The position numbers were made by a program, and so were the translations under genes. From an uncultured Oscillospiraceae bacterium (GTDB lineage Bacteria; Bacillota; Clostridia; Oscillospirales; Acutalibacteraceae): a stretch of 23,764 nt of DNA. Positions 1 through 7,938 of this stretch are shown here, piece after piece (the stretch's first letter is position 1; each line of letters starts with the position of its first letter). The notes below the pieces were generated by a model. The model saw nothing but the letters and a program-made list of their open reading frames with translations, searched no databases and had not been told where the DNA came from. The stretch is taken from positions 1 through 23,764 of the forward strand of contig USIA01000015.1 in NCBI GenBank assembly GCA_900554535.1. Reading direction: 5' to 3'.

Positions 1-2210
1 TCCTCCTTTGTCAGCTGACTGGATGCAATTTCATAATAGGTGGGGCACGTCTTGAGCAGCTGCTGATGCGTGCCGCGGCCGACGATTTTGCCTTCGTCGA
101 GTACAATGATCTGCTCCGCGTCCAGAATGGTGGACACGCGCTGGGCCACCAGCAGAACGGTCGCGTCGCCTGTCTGTGCTTTCAGCGCTTTGCGCAAAGC
201 AGCGTCTGTTTTGAAGTCAAGTGCAGAAAAGCTGTCGTCAAAAATGAAGATTTCCGGCTCCTTCGCTAAAGCACGCGCAATGGAAAGGCGCTGCTTCTGC
301 CCGCCGGAAACATTGCTGCCGCCCTGGGCGATCGGCGTCTGCATCCCCTCGGGTTTGGCATCGATAAATTCCGTGGCCTGGGCCACTTCGGCAGCGGTGC
401 GGATTTCTGCATCAGTAGCATCTTCTTTGCCGTAGCGGAGGTTCGAGTCAATGGTGCCGGACAGCAGCACGCCCTTTTGCGGCACATAGCCGATACGCGC
501 ATGCAGGTCATACTGCTGCACCTCGCGCACATCGCGTCCATCAACCTTGACGCTTCCTTCTGTCACATCGTAGAAACGCGGAACCAGGTTAACAAGCGTA
601 CTCTTGCCGGAACCGGTCGAGCCGATAAAGGCCGTGGTCTGGCCCGGCTTTGCTGTAAAGCTGATATCGTGCAGCACGTCTTCCTCTGCGCCCTCATAGC
701 GGAAGCTGACATGGTCGAATTCGACCCAGCCCTTCTTTTCCGGGACAAAGTCCTTGGGGTCCTTGGGGTCTTGAATGCACGGTTCTGTCTCCAAAACATC
801 TGCGATACGGCCTGCCGAGACCGAAGCACGGGGCACCATAATAAAGATGACCGAAATGAACAAAAAGCTCATGATGACTTGCATCGCATATTGCATATAA
901 GCCATCATGTCGCCGACCTGCATTTGGCTCTGCGCAATCTGGTGTGAGCCGATCCAGACGATCAGCAGGGAAACGCCGTTCATCACAAACATCATCACGG
1001 GCATCAGGACCGTCATGACGCGGTTGACGAAGCGCTGATTATCAGTCAAGTCGCGGTTTGACTGATCAAAGCGCTTTTCTTCAAAAGCCTGGTTGCTGAA
1101 AGCGCGCGTCACCATCAAGCCGGTCAGGTTTTCACGTGCGACCAGGTTCAACCGGTCAATCAGCTTCTGCATCTTCTTGAACTTCGGCATGGCAATGGAG
1201 AAAACGACGCCAATGACACAAAGCAGAACAATGACCGCCAGGGCAATAATCCAGGTCATGGACACGCTCTTGCGCACAGCCATCGTAATGCCACCGATTG
1301 CCATGATCGGCGCATAGCACAGCATGCGGATGCCCATCATGACAACCATTTGCACCTGGGTGATATCGTTGGTCGTCCGTGTAATCAGGGAAGCGGTGCT
1401 GAATTGGTCGAACTCGGCATTGGAAAAGCTCTCGACGCGGTGGAACAGGTCACGGCGCAGGTCGCGTGACAAGCCCGCGGAAATGCGTGCAGCCAGCAAT
1501 GCCACACAGATCGCAGAAAGCGCGCTGACCAGTGTGATCAGAAGCATCCGCAGGCCCTCTTGCCAAATATAATGCGTCTCCAGGGCGTCCGTATCCACGC
1601 CCAGCTCTTTGTACATGGCCTTTACCAACACGGTACCACTTTGCAGCTTCATGGAGTCCTGCGTGCCCTGTGCCTTTTGGCGCGCGTCGTCAATCGTCTG
1701 TGCGGGCAGCTGTTGCAGCACGGGCGCCATCGCATACAATTTTGTAAGGTCAATGCCGCTCAAATCCGTTTCGCCGTTGGCATCCGTTGCCGCGGTTTCC
1801 TGGCCGGATTGTTTTTGCAGGCTTTGCAGGGTGTTGATGAATGTCCAGGTGACCTCGCCAAAGAGATTGCTCACAGCGGTCCGGTCTGCGTTGTCCTGCA
1901 AGACATAAATGTCTTCATCCGCACTCTTGGGATAATCCTCTTTGCGGGAGCCGTCCTGTACAAGCGTGTAGCTTTTCTGAATCTGCTGCTTTTGCGCATC
2001 TGTCATGAAAGTCTCAAAAAACGCCATTCCCTTGGCGCTGACTGCGTTCGGCGCAGCATCCTCAATGCCGCCCTGCTGGATGCCGACGTTCACGATGTCG
2101 CTCATATAATTGGGCAGCGATAGATCGCACATCGCCTGCAAAAAGAGCAGCAGCACAGCCAGGATGAACGGGCCGAGGAATGCCTTAAAATATTTCGCGA
2201 TTCTATTCAT
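1..2210 (-). CDS. ABC exporter half-transporter, degenerate-site subunit (3' end cut by window)
   Basis: This is a fused membrane-plus-ATPase subunit of a type IV (multidrug/peptide-type) ABC exporter; 736 codons are visible and the C-terminus runs off the window. The first membrane segment (about residues 10-30) is followed by an extracytoplasmic stretch of about 170 residues before the second segment (about 220-240), much longer than in ordinary exporters. The nucleotide-binding domain has Walker A GSTGSGKST at 530-538 and the signature VSGGQ at 634-638. The catalytic glutamate after Walker B is replaced by aspartate (D659 in the FDDSFSALD segment), and the switch histidine is glutamine (Q690 in AQRVS). 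In known heterodimeric exporters such as TM287/288 these changes mark the non-catalytic subunit, so a catalytic partner is expected just beyond the left edge. The ATG at 2208-2210 overlaps the stop of the upstream MarR gene by 8 nt, so translation is probably coupled. The substrate is unknown. Confidence 0.93.
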   Translation of the reverse strand, partial: MNRIAKYFKAFLGPFILAVLLLFLQAMCDLSLPNYMSDIVNVGIQQGGIEDAAPNAVSAKGMAFFETFMTDAQKQQIQKSYTLVQDGSRKEDYPKSADEDIYVLQDNADRTAVSNLFGEVTWTFINTLQSLQKQSGQETAATDANGETDLSGIDLTKLYAMAPVLQQLPAQTIDDARQKAQGTQDSMKLQSGTVLVKAMYKELGVDTDALETHYIWQEGLRMLLITLVSALSAICVALLAARISAGLSRDLRRDLFHRVESFSNAEFDQFSTASLITRTTNDITQVQMVVMMGIRMLCYAPIMAIGGITMAVRKSVSMTWIIALAVIVLLCVIGVVFSIAMPKFKKMQKLIDRLNLVARENLTGLMVTRAFSNQAFEEKRFDQSNRDLTDNQRFVNRVMTVLMPVMMFVMNGVSLLIVWIGSHQIAQSQMQVGDMMAYMQYAMQVIMSFLFISVIFIMVPRASVSAGRIADVLETEPCIQDPKDPKDFVPEKKGWVEFDHVSFRYEGAEEDVLHDISFTAKPGQTTAFIGSTGSGKSTLVNLVPRFYDVTEGSVKVDGRDVREVQQYDLHARIGYVPQKGVLLSGTIDSNLRYGKEDATDAEIRTAAEVAQATEFIDAKPEGMQTPIAQGGSNVSGGQKQRLSIARALAKEPEIFIFDDSFSALDFKTDAALRKALKAQTGDATVLLVAQRVSTILDAEQIIVLDEGKIVGRGTHQQLLKTCPTYYEIASSQLTKE

Positions 2211-2691
2211 CGGGTTTTCCCTTCCTGTACTCAGATTTTTTGGATGGTATCTGATCGAGTTCGCCTTCCATAGCTTCCGAAAGCTTCTCAACCAGGGTAA
2301 TCAACCGTTCAAAGTTCTGCTCGCCCATCTGGGCGATCATGTGGCGCATCCGGCTACGCATGCCGCTGGTAATCTGGGCGTAACGCGCCTCTCCCTCTTC
2401 GGTCATGCGTACATAGACAACCCGCCGGTCCTCTTTATCCGGCAGGCGCTGAATGAAGCGTTTGTCATCGAGGGCCTTGAGCAGCTGGCTGACGCCTGAG
2501 CGGCTGATGCGCATGTGCTGTCCCAGATCGCTTGCGCGGATTCCGGTGTCTCCCTGCAGCCGCATAATATGATTGAGCATCAAAAATTCGCCTGTGGTCA
2601 GCCCAGTCAGTTCGGCATGTGACAGAGCGCTGGCATCTGTGCGCAAGCGGCACAGAGCGCTCATAAAGCGTCTGCCTTGTTCGCCTTCCAT
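2203..2691 (-). CDS. MarR-family transcriptional regulator
   Basis: A 162-residue winged-helix protein of normal MarR length. The recognition region (about residues 45-100) reads through segments such as MRISRSGVSQLLKALDDK and DKEDRRVVYVRMTEEG, which are the typical MarR helix-turn-helix and beta-wing. MarR proteins bind palindromic operators as dimers and usually repress their own operon until a ligand is bound. The gene is first in an operon with the ABC exporter subunit and overlaps its start by 8 nt, so it most likely controls exporter expression. The ATG at 2689-2691 is preceded by AGGAGGG at a spacing of 7 nt. A strong SigA promoter lies about 75 nt upstream. The inducer cannot be read from the sequence. 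Confidence 0.92.
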   Translation of the reverse strand: MEGEQGRRFMSALCRLRTDASALSHAELTGLTTGEFLMLNHIMRLQGDTGIRASDLGQHMRISRSGVSQLLKALDDKRFIQRLPDKEDRRVVYVRMTEEGEARYAQITSGMRSRMRHMIAQMGEQNFERLITLVEKLSEAMEGELDQIPSKKSEYRKGKPDE

Positions 2692-2765
2692 AGATTTCCC
2701 TCCTTTCGGATATAGTTTTATGAAATAAATAGTTTAGAAAGATAAATAATATGGGTTACTTCACT

Positions 2766-2793
2766 ATTATAGAGTTCTTAAACAAAAAGTCAA
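2766..2793 (-). promoter_or_regulatory. SigA promoter of the left MarR-ABC operon
   Basis: On the minus strand TTGACT (2793-2788) and TATAAT (2771-2766) are separated by 16 nt. The predicted start is near 2759, giving a leader of about 67 nt that is very AT-rich and contains two ATAAATA direct repeats (around 2724-2730 and 2742-2748). I could not identify a clear palindromic MarR operator here. Confidence 0.8.
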
Positions 2794-2916
2794 CCATTTA
2801 CAGCCCTAAAATTGCGCCAGATTTGTTTTAAAATTTGTACAGATTTTTCATTTAGCGTTCTTGTTTTCACCGCCAGTACCGAGCCATACAAAATTCTGTA
2901 CTTTTTCAGGTGCTTT

Positions 2917-2925
2917 TGTTATACT
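2917..2925 (+). promoter_or_regulatory. Extended -10 promoter of the YgjP-like gene
   Basis: The segment TGTTATACT is an extended -10 element (TGn plus TATACT at 2920-2925). The -35 region (TGTACT at 2897-2902, 17 nt upstream) is poor, which is usual for extended -10 promoters. It is divergent from the MarR promoter. The predicted start near 2932 leaves a leader of only about 11 nt before the ATG at 2943. Confidence 0.5.
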
Positions 2926-2942
2926 AAACGGGGGTGAATTCC

Positions 2943-3647
2943 ATGCGGGAAATACTTCTGCGCGGCCAGCGGATTCGCTATCAACTGGAGCGCAAGGCAG
3001 TCAAATACATCAATCTGCGCGTACATACAGATGGCACCGTATGGGTGTCCGCAAACCGGCATGTACCGCTGGCACAGGTGGAGGCCGTGCTGCGGGAAAA
3101 GGAATCGTTTGTGTTAAATGCCCGTGCAAAAATGGCGCACCGAAACGCTCTGGCCCCGCCTCCGAAAGCATATATTCCGGGTGAGCAGTTCCGCATCTGT
3201 GGGGAGCTGTTTACATTGGAGCAAGGGACTGCGCCTGGTGTGCATGCGTCGCGGGGCGTATTGCGATGCGGTCCCGGCGACCTGCGCGCACAAGTGCAAC
3301 AATGGATTGCTCAAACGTCCCAAGCCATATTTGCAAAAGCAGCGCAAACGGCAACCGCCTTATTGGCGGAGGAACCGATTCCTGTCCCAGTGACCCTAAA
3401 AATGCGGCGCATGGTCTCGCGTTGGGGCAGCTGCAACCCTGGGCGCGGGATTGTGACGCTTTCTACGCGGCTGCTGGAAACGCCCCTGCCTTGCATAGAG
3501 GCAGTGGTGCTGCATGAGTATGTTCATTTTCTACATCCGGACCATTCGGCACACTTTTATGCCATGCTGGAACGTTACATGCCGGATTATCGCGTCCGCA
3601 TAGCGCCATTACGCGGCGATGCCTATCATATTTTTTATAACGAGTAG
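2943..3647 (+). CDS. YgjP-like (DUF45) zinc metallopeptidase
   Basis: A 234-residue protein of the YgjP/DUF45 family, which is related to SprT- and WLM-type metallopeptidases. The C-terminal half holds a conserved block (MRRMVSRWGSCNP, then LSTRLLETPLPCIEAVVLHE). The zinc motif HEYVH is at residues 191-195 and a third probable ligand, His201, lies in HPDHSAHF. Proteins of this family are cytoplasmic and their substrates are mostly unknown. The frame is also open from a GTG at 2934, but the ATG at 2943 is preferred because GGGGGTG lies 5-6 nt before it. The gene is a single transcription unit, divergent from the MarR-ABC operon and followed by tRNA-Lys, with no clear terminator between them. 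Confidence 0.88.
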   Translation: MREILLRGQRIRYQLERKAVKYINLRVHTDGTVWVSANRHVPLAQVEAVLREKESFVLNARAKMAHRNALAPPPKAYIPGEQFRICGELFTLEQGTAPGVHASRGVLRCGPGDLRAQVQQWIAQTSQAIFAKAAQTATALLAEEPIPVPVTLKMRRMVSRWGSCNPGRGIVTLSTRLLETPLPCIEAVVLHEYVHFLHPDHSAHFYAMLERYMPDYRVRIAPLRGDAYHIFYNE

Positions 3648-3686
3648 GAAATCTGTTTGGTTTTGACGGAAATTTTCAATTTTCAG

Positions 3687-3715
3687 TTGACAATTATCTC
3701 GTGACCTGCTATAAT
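3687..3715 (+). promoter_or_regulatory. Consensus SigA promoter of tRNA-Lys
   Basis: TTGACA (3687-3692) and TATAAT (3710-3715) are a perfect match to the SigA consensus with the ideal 17-nt spacer. The predicted start near 3722 precedes the mature tRNA by about 32 nt. Confidence 0.9.
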
Positions 3716-3753
3716 AGAAAAGCTCTTTGAGCGATACACGACAGTTTCTGTAT

Positions 3754-3829
3754 GAATCATTAGCTCAGTCGGTAGAGCACCTGACTTTTAATCAGGGTGT
3801 CCGGGGTTCGAATCCCCGATGGTTCACCA
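3754..3829 (+). tRNA. tRNA-Lys(TTT)
   Basis: A 76-nt cloverleaf with encoded CCA. The acceptor arm GAATCAT pairs with ATGGTTC (one T-G wobble). The D-arm contains TAGCTCAGTCGGTAGAGCA, the anticodon stem is CCTGA/TCAGG with loop CTTTTAA giving anticodon TTT, and the T-arm is CGGGG-TTCGAAT-CCCCG. The discriminator base is A. It has its own promoter and terminator, so it is a monocistronic tRNA gene. Confidence 0.97.
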
Positions 3830-3836
3830 AAAAATT

Positions 3837-3882
3837 CCGCATGGTTAATCCGTTTTCCCGGTTTGGCTATGCGGATTTTTTG
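3837..3882 (+). terminator. Intrinsic terminator of tRNA-Lys
   Basis: CCGCAT (3837-3842) and ATGCGG (3869-3874) can form a stem directly followed by ATTTTTTG. It lies 8 nt after the tRNA CCA end. Confidence 0.75.
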
Positions 3883-3909
3883 TTTAAAAATTGACTACCT
3901 TACAAAATG

Positions 3910-3942
3910 CCCCTGACCTACCGTAACGGGTAAAGCCAGGGG
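3910..3942. terminator. Hairpin with T-runs on both sides, probable terminator of the nrdD relic
   Basis: CCCCTG (3910-3915) pairs with CAGGGG (3937-3942), with a further inner ACC/GGT pairing. On the minus strand the stem is followed by CATTTTG, on the plus strand by AATTTTCTTG. It sits about 30 nt beyond the stop codon of the nrdD-like remnant, so it is probably the original terminator of that gene. Confidence 0.5.
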
Positions 3943-3959
3943 AATTTTCTTGTGTAATT

Positions 3960-3985
3960 AACTTGTGCGGCTAACTTGTGCGGCT
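3960..3985. repeat. Tandem duplication of a 13-nt unit
   Basis: AACTTGTGCGGCT occurs twice head to tail (3960-3972 and 3973-3985), overlapping the stop codon of the nrdD-like remnant. This looks like a small slippage duplication in decaying DNA. Confidence 0.8.
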
Positions 3986-4177
3986 CATGCCGTGTTCTTC
4001 TGCCCACCTCGCGTTGTTCCAGCGGTCCATCGTGCCCACAAGATAAGGATAACCCGTGATGCGGCGAATGTATTCAAATCGGACGCCTTCGCTAACAGTG
4101 CCATTATATGCGCTTACATTTTGCTTAGCACCTCACGATTTCCGGCTTTTCCCCTGCTGCCTTTTGAACGTATATGA
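3971..4177 (-). pseudogene. nrdD: C-terminal remnant of an anaerobic ribonucleoside-triphosphate reductase (NrdD-like)
   Basis: Reading the minus strand back from the TAG at 3971-3973 gives a frame that contains FEYIRRITGY, LVGTMDRWNNARWAEEH and a short tail. This resembles the glycyl-radical reductase NrdD C-terminus, where an RRxxGYLG segment is followed by a D-x-FNAGKQEE-like helix close to the end of the protein. The frame is closed upstream by a TGA at 4133-4135. A second frame (4137-4178) gives another coding-like piece ending EKPEIVRC, so at least one frameshift has occurred. Nothing of the rest of NrdD, including the radical glycine or the zinc cysteines, is present, because the terminator of the ABC operon starts immediately upstream. 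The assignment rests on a short similarity recalled from known NrdD sequences. Confidence 0.5.
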
Positions 4178-4181
4178 CATA

Positions 4182-4240
4182 AAAATGCTCCCCCCATAAG
4201 AATAACAGTGTTTCCTTTCACTGTCTCTCATGGAGGGAGC
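4182..4240 (-). terminator. Intrinsic terminator of the right ABC operon
   Basis: On the minus strand ATGGAGGGAGC-type sequence at 4240-4230 pairs with 4197-4187 (one mismatch), with an inner CACTGT/ACAGTG pairing at 4219-4224 and 4205-4210. The stem is followed by ATTTTTATG. It lies about 48 nt after the stop of the last ABC gene. Confidence 0.8.
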
Positions 4241-4287
4241 ATATCCTGTTTAACGGTGGATCTTTTGCGGGATAAATACTTTCTTAA

Positions 4288-6195
4288 TTAGTCGAGCTCC
4301 AGTTTGCCAGTATACAACTGATAATACGTTCCGTGCTCGGCAAGCAGCGAGTCGTGTGTGCCGCGCTCAATGATGCGGCCGTGATCCAACACCATGATAA
4401 CATCGCTGTTGCGGATGGTCGAAAGGCGGTGGGCAATAACGAACACGGTTCTGCCCTTCATCAAATTGTCCATGCCCTTCTGCACAATCCCCTCTGTACG
4501 GGTATCAATACTGGAAGTCGCCTCATCCAGGATTAAAACAGGCGGATCGGCGATGGCCGCTCGGGCGATTGCCAGCAACTGCCGCTGGCCTTGAGACAAT
4601 TCCTCGCCATCTCCAGTCAGCATGGTGTTATAGCCCTTCGGCAACATATTGATAAATTGGTCTGCATGCGCCAGCTTCGCCGCCGCATGGACCTCCTCAT
4701 CTGTCGCATCCAGTTTGCCATAACGAATGTTATCGTAGATCGTTCCGGTAAACAGGTGCGTGTCCTGCAAAACAATGCCCAGAGAATGGCGCAAATCCGC
4801 TTTCCGGATATCCATGATGCTGATCCCGTCATACAGAATCTTCCCCTGCTGAATATCGTAGAAGCGATTGATCAGATTTGTAATGGTCGTCTTACCAGCA
4901 CCCGTAGAACCGACAAACGCCACCTTCTGGCCAGGCTCTGCATACAATGTAATATCGTGCAGGACCATGTGATCGTCTTCATAGCCGAAGCTCACGTCGT
5001 CGAACCGCACATCGCCTGTCAGTTCGGTATACATTGCGTTGCCCTGCTTGCGCGGATCCTTCCAAGCCCACATGCCGGTGCGTTCCTTGCTCTCGGTAAA
5101 GTTGCCGGCAGCGTCTTTTTTCACATTGACCAGCGTGACATAGCCTTCATCAGCTTCCGGCTTTTCGTCGAGCATGTTGAAAATGCGCTCAGCGCCTGCA
5201 AGTGCCAAGATGATGGAGTTGGACATCTGTGCCACCTGCATGAACGGCTGTGTGAAGCTCATGGTAAATTGCAGGTAAGCAGCCATGGTGCCCAGCGTAA
5301 TGTTGCCAATGCCAGCGATAGAAAGCGCGCCGCCCAACATCGCTGTCAGCACGAATTGCAGATTGCCGATATTGCCGATCACCGGACCCATGAAATTCGC
5401 AAAGGTATTCGCGTTTTTCATGCTTTCATACAGCTGTTCATTTACCGCGTCAAACCCTTGCTCAGCCACTTCTTCATGGTTAAAGACCTTGATCACGCGT
5501 TGGCCGTTCATGTGCTCCTCGACGTAGCCTGTTACATCGGCCAGGGCGAGCTGCTGCCTGAAAAAGTTTTTGCCGCTGCGCTTGCCAATTGCACTCGTAA
5601 CCAAAACCAATACGACAACGACGGCAATCGCCAACAGCGTCAGCAGCGGACTGAGCACGAGCATGGCGATGAAGGTTGCCACAATTGTGATAAGAGCCAT
5701 CAAAACCTGTGGCAATGCCTGGGAAATCATCTGCCGCAAGGTATCGGTATCGTTCGTATAAAGGCTCATAATCGAACCATTGGTATGTTGATCAAAGTAG
5801 CGAATGGACAATTTCTGCATATGGTCAAACATTTCGTCGCGCAGGCGCTTGAGCACGCCCTGCCCGATCCGGACCATCATGCGCATGTAAATAAACGTTG
5901 CGACAACACCGCACAGGAAGATTGTTCCGAGCACCATCAAGGCCCGGTAAAATGCCTCCAAGCCTGCCACATTATCGGCATGCCCAATCAGCGGAGTAAT
6001 GTAATCATCCAGCATAAACTTCAGGGAAAAAGAAAGGGAGACCATTGCCAGTGCACTAATGATAATGCAGACGAAAACAACGACTATTTCCTTTTTGGAC
6101 GTCGAAACAATGTATTTCATCAGCCGCCCTGCTGTTTGAAGTGTGTGCTTATTGCTCTTTTCTTTTGTCTTTTTCTCAGCCGGCAAGATCATCAC
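4288..6195 (-). CDS. ABC exporter half-transporter, catalytic subunit
   Basis: A 635-residue exporter subunit: an N-terminal cytoplasmic stretch rich in lysine (1-30), six membrane segments (about 35-330) and a nucleotide-binding domain (about 393-630). Walker A is GSTGAGKTT at 429-437, the Walker B region LILDEATSSID keeps the catalytic glutamate (E558), and the switch histidine is H589 in IAHRLST. The signature is LSQGQ (533-537) rather than LSGGQ. Catalytic residues here combined with an altered signature are the counterpart of the degenerate subunit encoded just upstream, as in TM288/LmrD-type heterodimers. A segment of about 45 residues with several charged residues (345-390) links the two domains. 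The gene can start at GTG 6195 or ATG 6192, behind GAAAGGGA, and overlaps the preceding gene by about 20 nt, indicating coupled translation. The likely role is efflux of a drug, lipid or peptide from the cytoplasm. Confidence 0.95.
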   Translation of the reverse strand: MMILPAEKKTKEKSNKHTLQTAGRLMKYIVSTSKKEIVVVFVCIIISALAMVSLSFSLKFMLDDYITPLIGHADNVAGLEAFYRALMVLGTIFLCGVVATFIYMRMMVRIGQGVLKRLRDEMFDHMQKLSIRYFDQHTNGSIMSLYTNDTDTLRQMISQALPQVLMALITIVATFIAMLVLSPLLTLLAIAVVVVLVLVTSAIGKRSGKNFFRQQLALADVTGYVEEHMNGQRVIKVFNHEEVAEQGFDAVNEQLYESMKNANTFANFMGPVIGNIGNLQFVLTAMLGGALSIAGIGNITLGTMAAYLQFTMSFTQPFMQVAQMSNSIILALAGAERIFNMLDEKPEADEGYVTLVNVKKDAAGNFTESKERTGMWAWKDPRKQGNAMYTELTGDVRFDDVSFGYEDDHMVLHDITLYAEPGQKVAFVGSTGAGKTTITNLINRFYDIQQGKILYDGISIMDIRKADLRHSLGIVLQDTHLFTGTIYDNIRYGKLDATDEEVHAAAKLAHADQFINMLPKGYNTMLTGDGEELSQGQRQLLAIARAAIADPPVLILDEATSSIDTRTEGIVQKGMDNLMKGRTVFVIAHRLSTIRNSDVIMVLDHGRIIERGTHDSLLAEHGTYYQLYTGKLELD

Positions 6196-7912
6196 TCCCT
6201 TTCACTTGAGAATAATAGACCTCTTGATAAATCTTGTTCGTCTTAAGCAGCTCCTCCGAAGTGCCGATACCGTCGATACGGCCATCATCCAGCACGATAA
6301 TCATATCCGCATCCTCCACAGACGAAATACGTTGGGCGATGATGATCTTCGTTGTGTTCGGGATCTCCTCCCGGAACGCCTTGCGGATCAGCGCGTCGGT
6401 CTTCGTATCCACAGCACTCGTAGAATCGTCCAGGATCAGAATCTTTGGCTTTTTCAGCAGTGCGCGGGCAATGCACAGGCGTTGCTTCTGGCCGCCAGAG
6501 ACGTTGTTACCGCCCTGGTCGATCATCGTGTCATACCCATACGGGAACTCACGGACAAAGCCATCTGCCTGCGCGAGCTTGCAAACGTGCTCGACCTCTT
6601 CGTTGCTGGCGTTTTCATCGCCCCAACGGACGTTGTCATAGATTGTTCCGGAGAACAACACGTTTTTCTGCAGCACCACAGACACCTGGTCGCGCAAGTC
6701 TTTCAGGTTATAATCGCGCACATCGATGCCGCCAACCTGAATGCTGCCTCCGGTTACATCATAAAGCCGCGGGATCAGCTGCACCAAGGTGGACTTTGCG
6801 CTGCCTGTGCCGCCGATGATACCTACGGTCTGGCCCGCTTCGATATGCAGGTTGATGTCCTTCAGTACCGGATTGCCTTCTTTTCCACCATAGCTAAAGT
6901 CAACATGCACAAAGTCAATGGCCCCATTCGGAACTTCCTGAACCGCATCCGGCTTATCGCTCATCTCCGGCACTTCTGTGAGCACTTCTTTGATACGCTC
7001 GGTGGATGCCCCTGCGATCATATTCATCACAAACACAAAGGATACCACCATCAATGCCATCAAAATCTGCAAGGAATACGACATGACGCTCGTCAGGTCG
7101 CCAGGTCCCATGCTGCCGTTCATGATGGATGTGCCGCCAAGCAGAATGGCGAGCAAAACGACTGCATACATCACGAACTGCATAACCGGCGAGTTCAAAG
7201 CAACCAAACGTTCTGCTTTGGTGAACAGCTTAAAGACCAACTGCGAGATTTTCTGGAATTTTTCGTCCTCGTGCTCCGCACGCACGTAGGCCTTTACAAC
7301 GCGAGATGCATTGACATTTTCCTGCACCACATTGTTGAGCACATCATATTCGTCAAAGACTTTTATGAAGTGCTTATGGGCCATCTTTGCGATAATAATC
7401 AATGCGCCGCCAAGGATCGGGATTGTGCACAGCAAAAGTATTGCAATCTGCCCGTTAATCGTGGCCGTCAGCAGTAACGCCAACACGATCATCACGGGTG
7501 CGCGCACCAGCAGACGGATGGTCATCATGTAAGCCATCTGGATGTTGGTGATATCCGTGGTCATACGCGTTACAAGACTTGACGTCGAAAAATGATCGAT
7601 ATTTTTAAAGGAAAAGGTCTGCACCTTATAAAAAATATCGTGGCGCAGGTTCTTTGCATAGCCAGCACTGGCCACTGCTGCAAATTTACCAGACAAAGCG
7701 CCAAACAAAAGGGCAAGCAGAGCCAGTACAATCAAGATCAGGCCCCGCTGTATGATAAAATTCATATTGCCCTTCATGATGCCGGTGTCGATGATCTGCG
7801 CCATTTCAAACGGGATCAAAACCTGCATCAATACTTCCAGGACCACAAACAGAGGCGTCAAAAACGACTCTTTTTTGTATTCCCGAATTGACTTCATCAG
7901 TATTTTGTTCAT
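6176..7912 (-). CDS. ABC exporter half-transporter, degenerate-site subunit
   Basis: A 578-residue exporter subunit with six membrane segments (about residues 17-300) and a nucleotide-binding domain (about 332-570). Walker A reads GGTGSAKST (367-375), with alanine where glycine is usual before the lysine. The signature VSGGQ (471-475) is intact. The catalytic glutamate is aspartate (DDSTSAVD, 495-502) and the switch histidine is glutamine (Q527 in AQRIS). These are the marks of the non-catalytic half of a heterodimeric exporter, whose partner is the overlapping downstream gene. The frame is open from 8005, but that would lie inside the upstream MarR gene. The ATG at 7912 gives the normal N-terminus (MNKILMKSIREYKKES), with GGGGG 13 nt upstream, a somewhat long spacing. 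It lies 26 nt after the MarR stop. Confidence 0.94.
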   Translation of the reverse strand: MNKILMKSIREYKKESFLTPLFVVLEVLMQVLIPFEMAQIIDTGIMKGNMNFIIQRGLILIVLALLALLFGALSGKFAAVASAGYAKNLRHDIFYKVQTFSFKNIDHFSTSSLVTRMTTDITNIQMAYMMTIRLLVRAPVMIVLALLLTATINGQIAILLLCTIPILGGALIIIAKMAHKHFIKVFDEYDVLNNVVQENVNASRVVKAYVRAEHEDEKFQKISQLVFKLFTKAERLVALNSPVMQFVMYAVVLLAILLGGTSIMNGSMGPGDLTSVMSYSLQILMALMVVSFVFVMNMIAGASTERIKEVLTEVPEMSDKPDAVQEVPNGAIDFVHVDFSYGGKEGNPVLKDINLHIEAGQTVGIIGGTGSAKSTLVQLIPRLYDVTGGSIQVGGIDVRDYNLKDLRDQVSVVLQKNVLFSGTIYDNVRWGDENASNEEVEHVCKLAQADGFVREFPYGYDTMIDQGGNNVSGGQKQRLCIARALLKKPKILILDDSTSAVDTKTDALIRKAFREEIPNTTKIIIAQRISSVEDADMIIVLDDGRIDGIGTSEELLKTNKIYQEVYYSQVKGSDDLAG

Positions 7913-7938
7913 AGAATCTTCATTACCCCCTTGGTTCT

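Noticed and set aside
3754..3829. tRNA-Lys as an attachment site for an integrated element
   Set aside because: No second copy of the tRNA 3' end, no integrase gene and no island-like genes are present in the window.
3965..4177. 70-codon plus-strand frame next to tRNA-Lys
   Set aside because: It is antisense to the nrdD-like remnant, which explains why the frame is open; no ribosome binding site.
4591..7477. Long plus-strand open frames (551 and 444 codons) opposite the ABC exporter genes
   Set aside because: Both lie entirely antisense to clear ABC subunits, have no ribosome binding sites and show shadow-frame composition.
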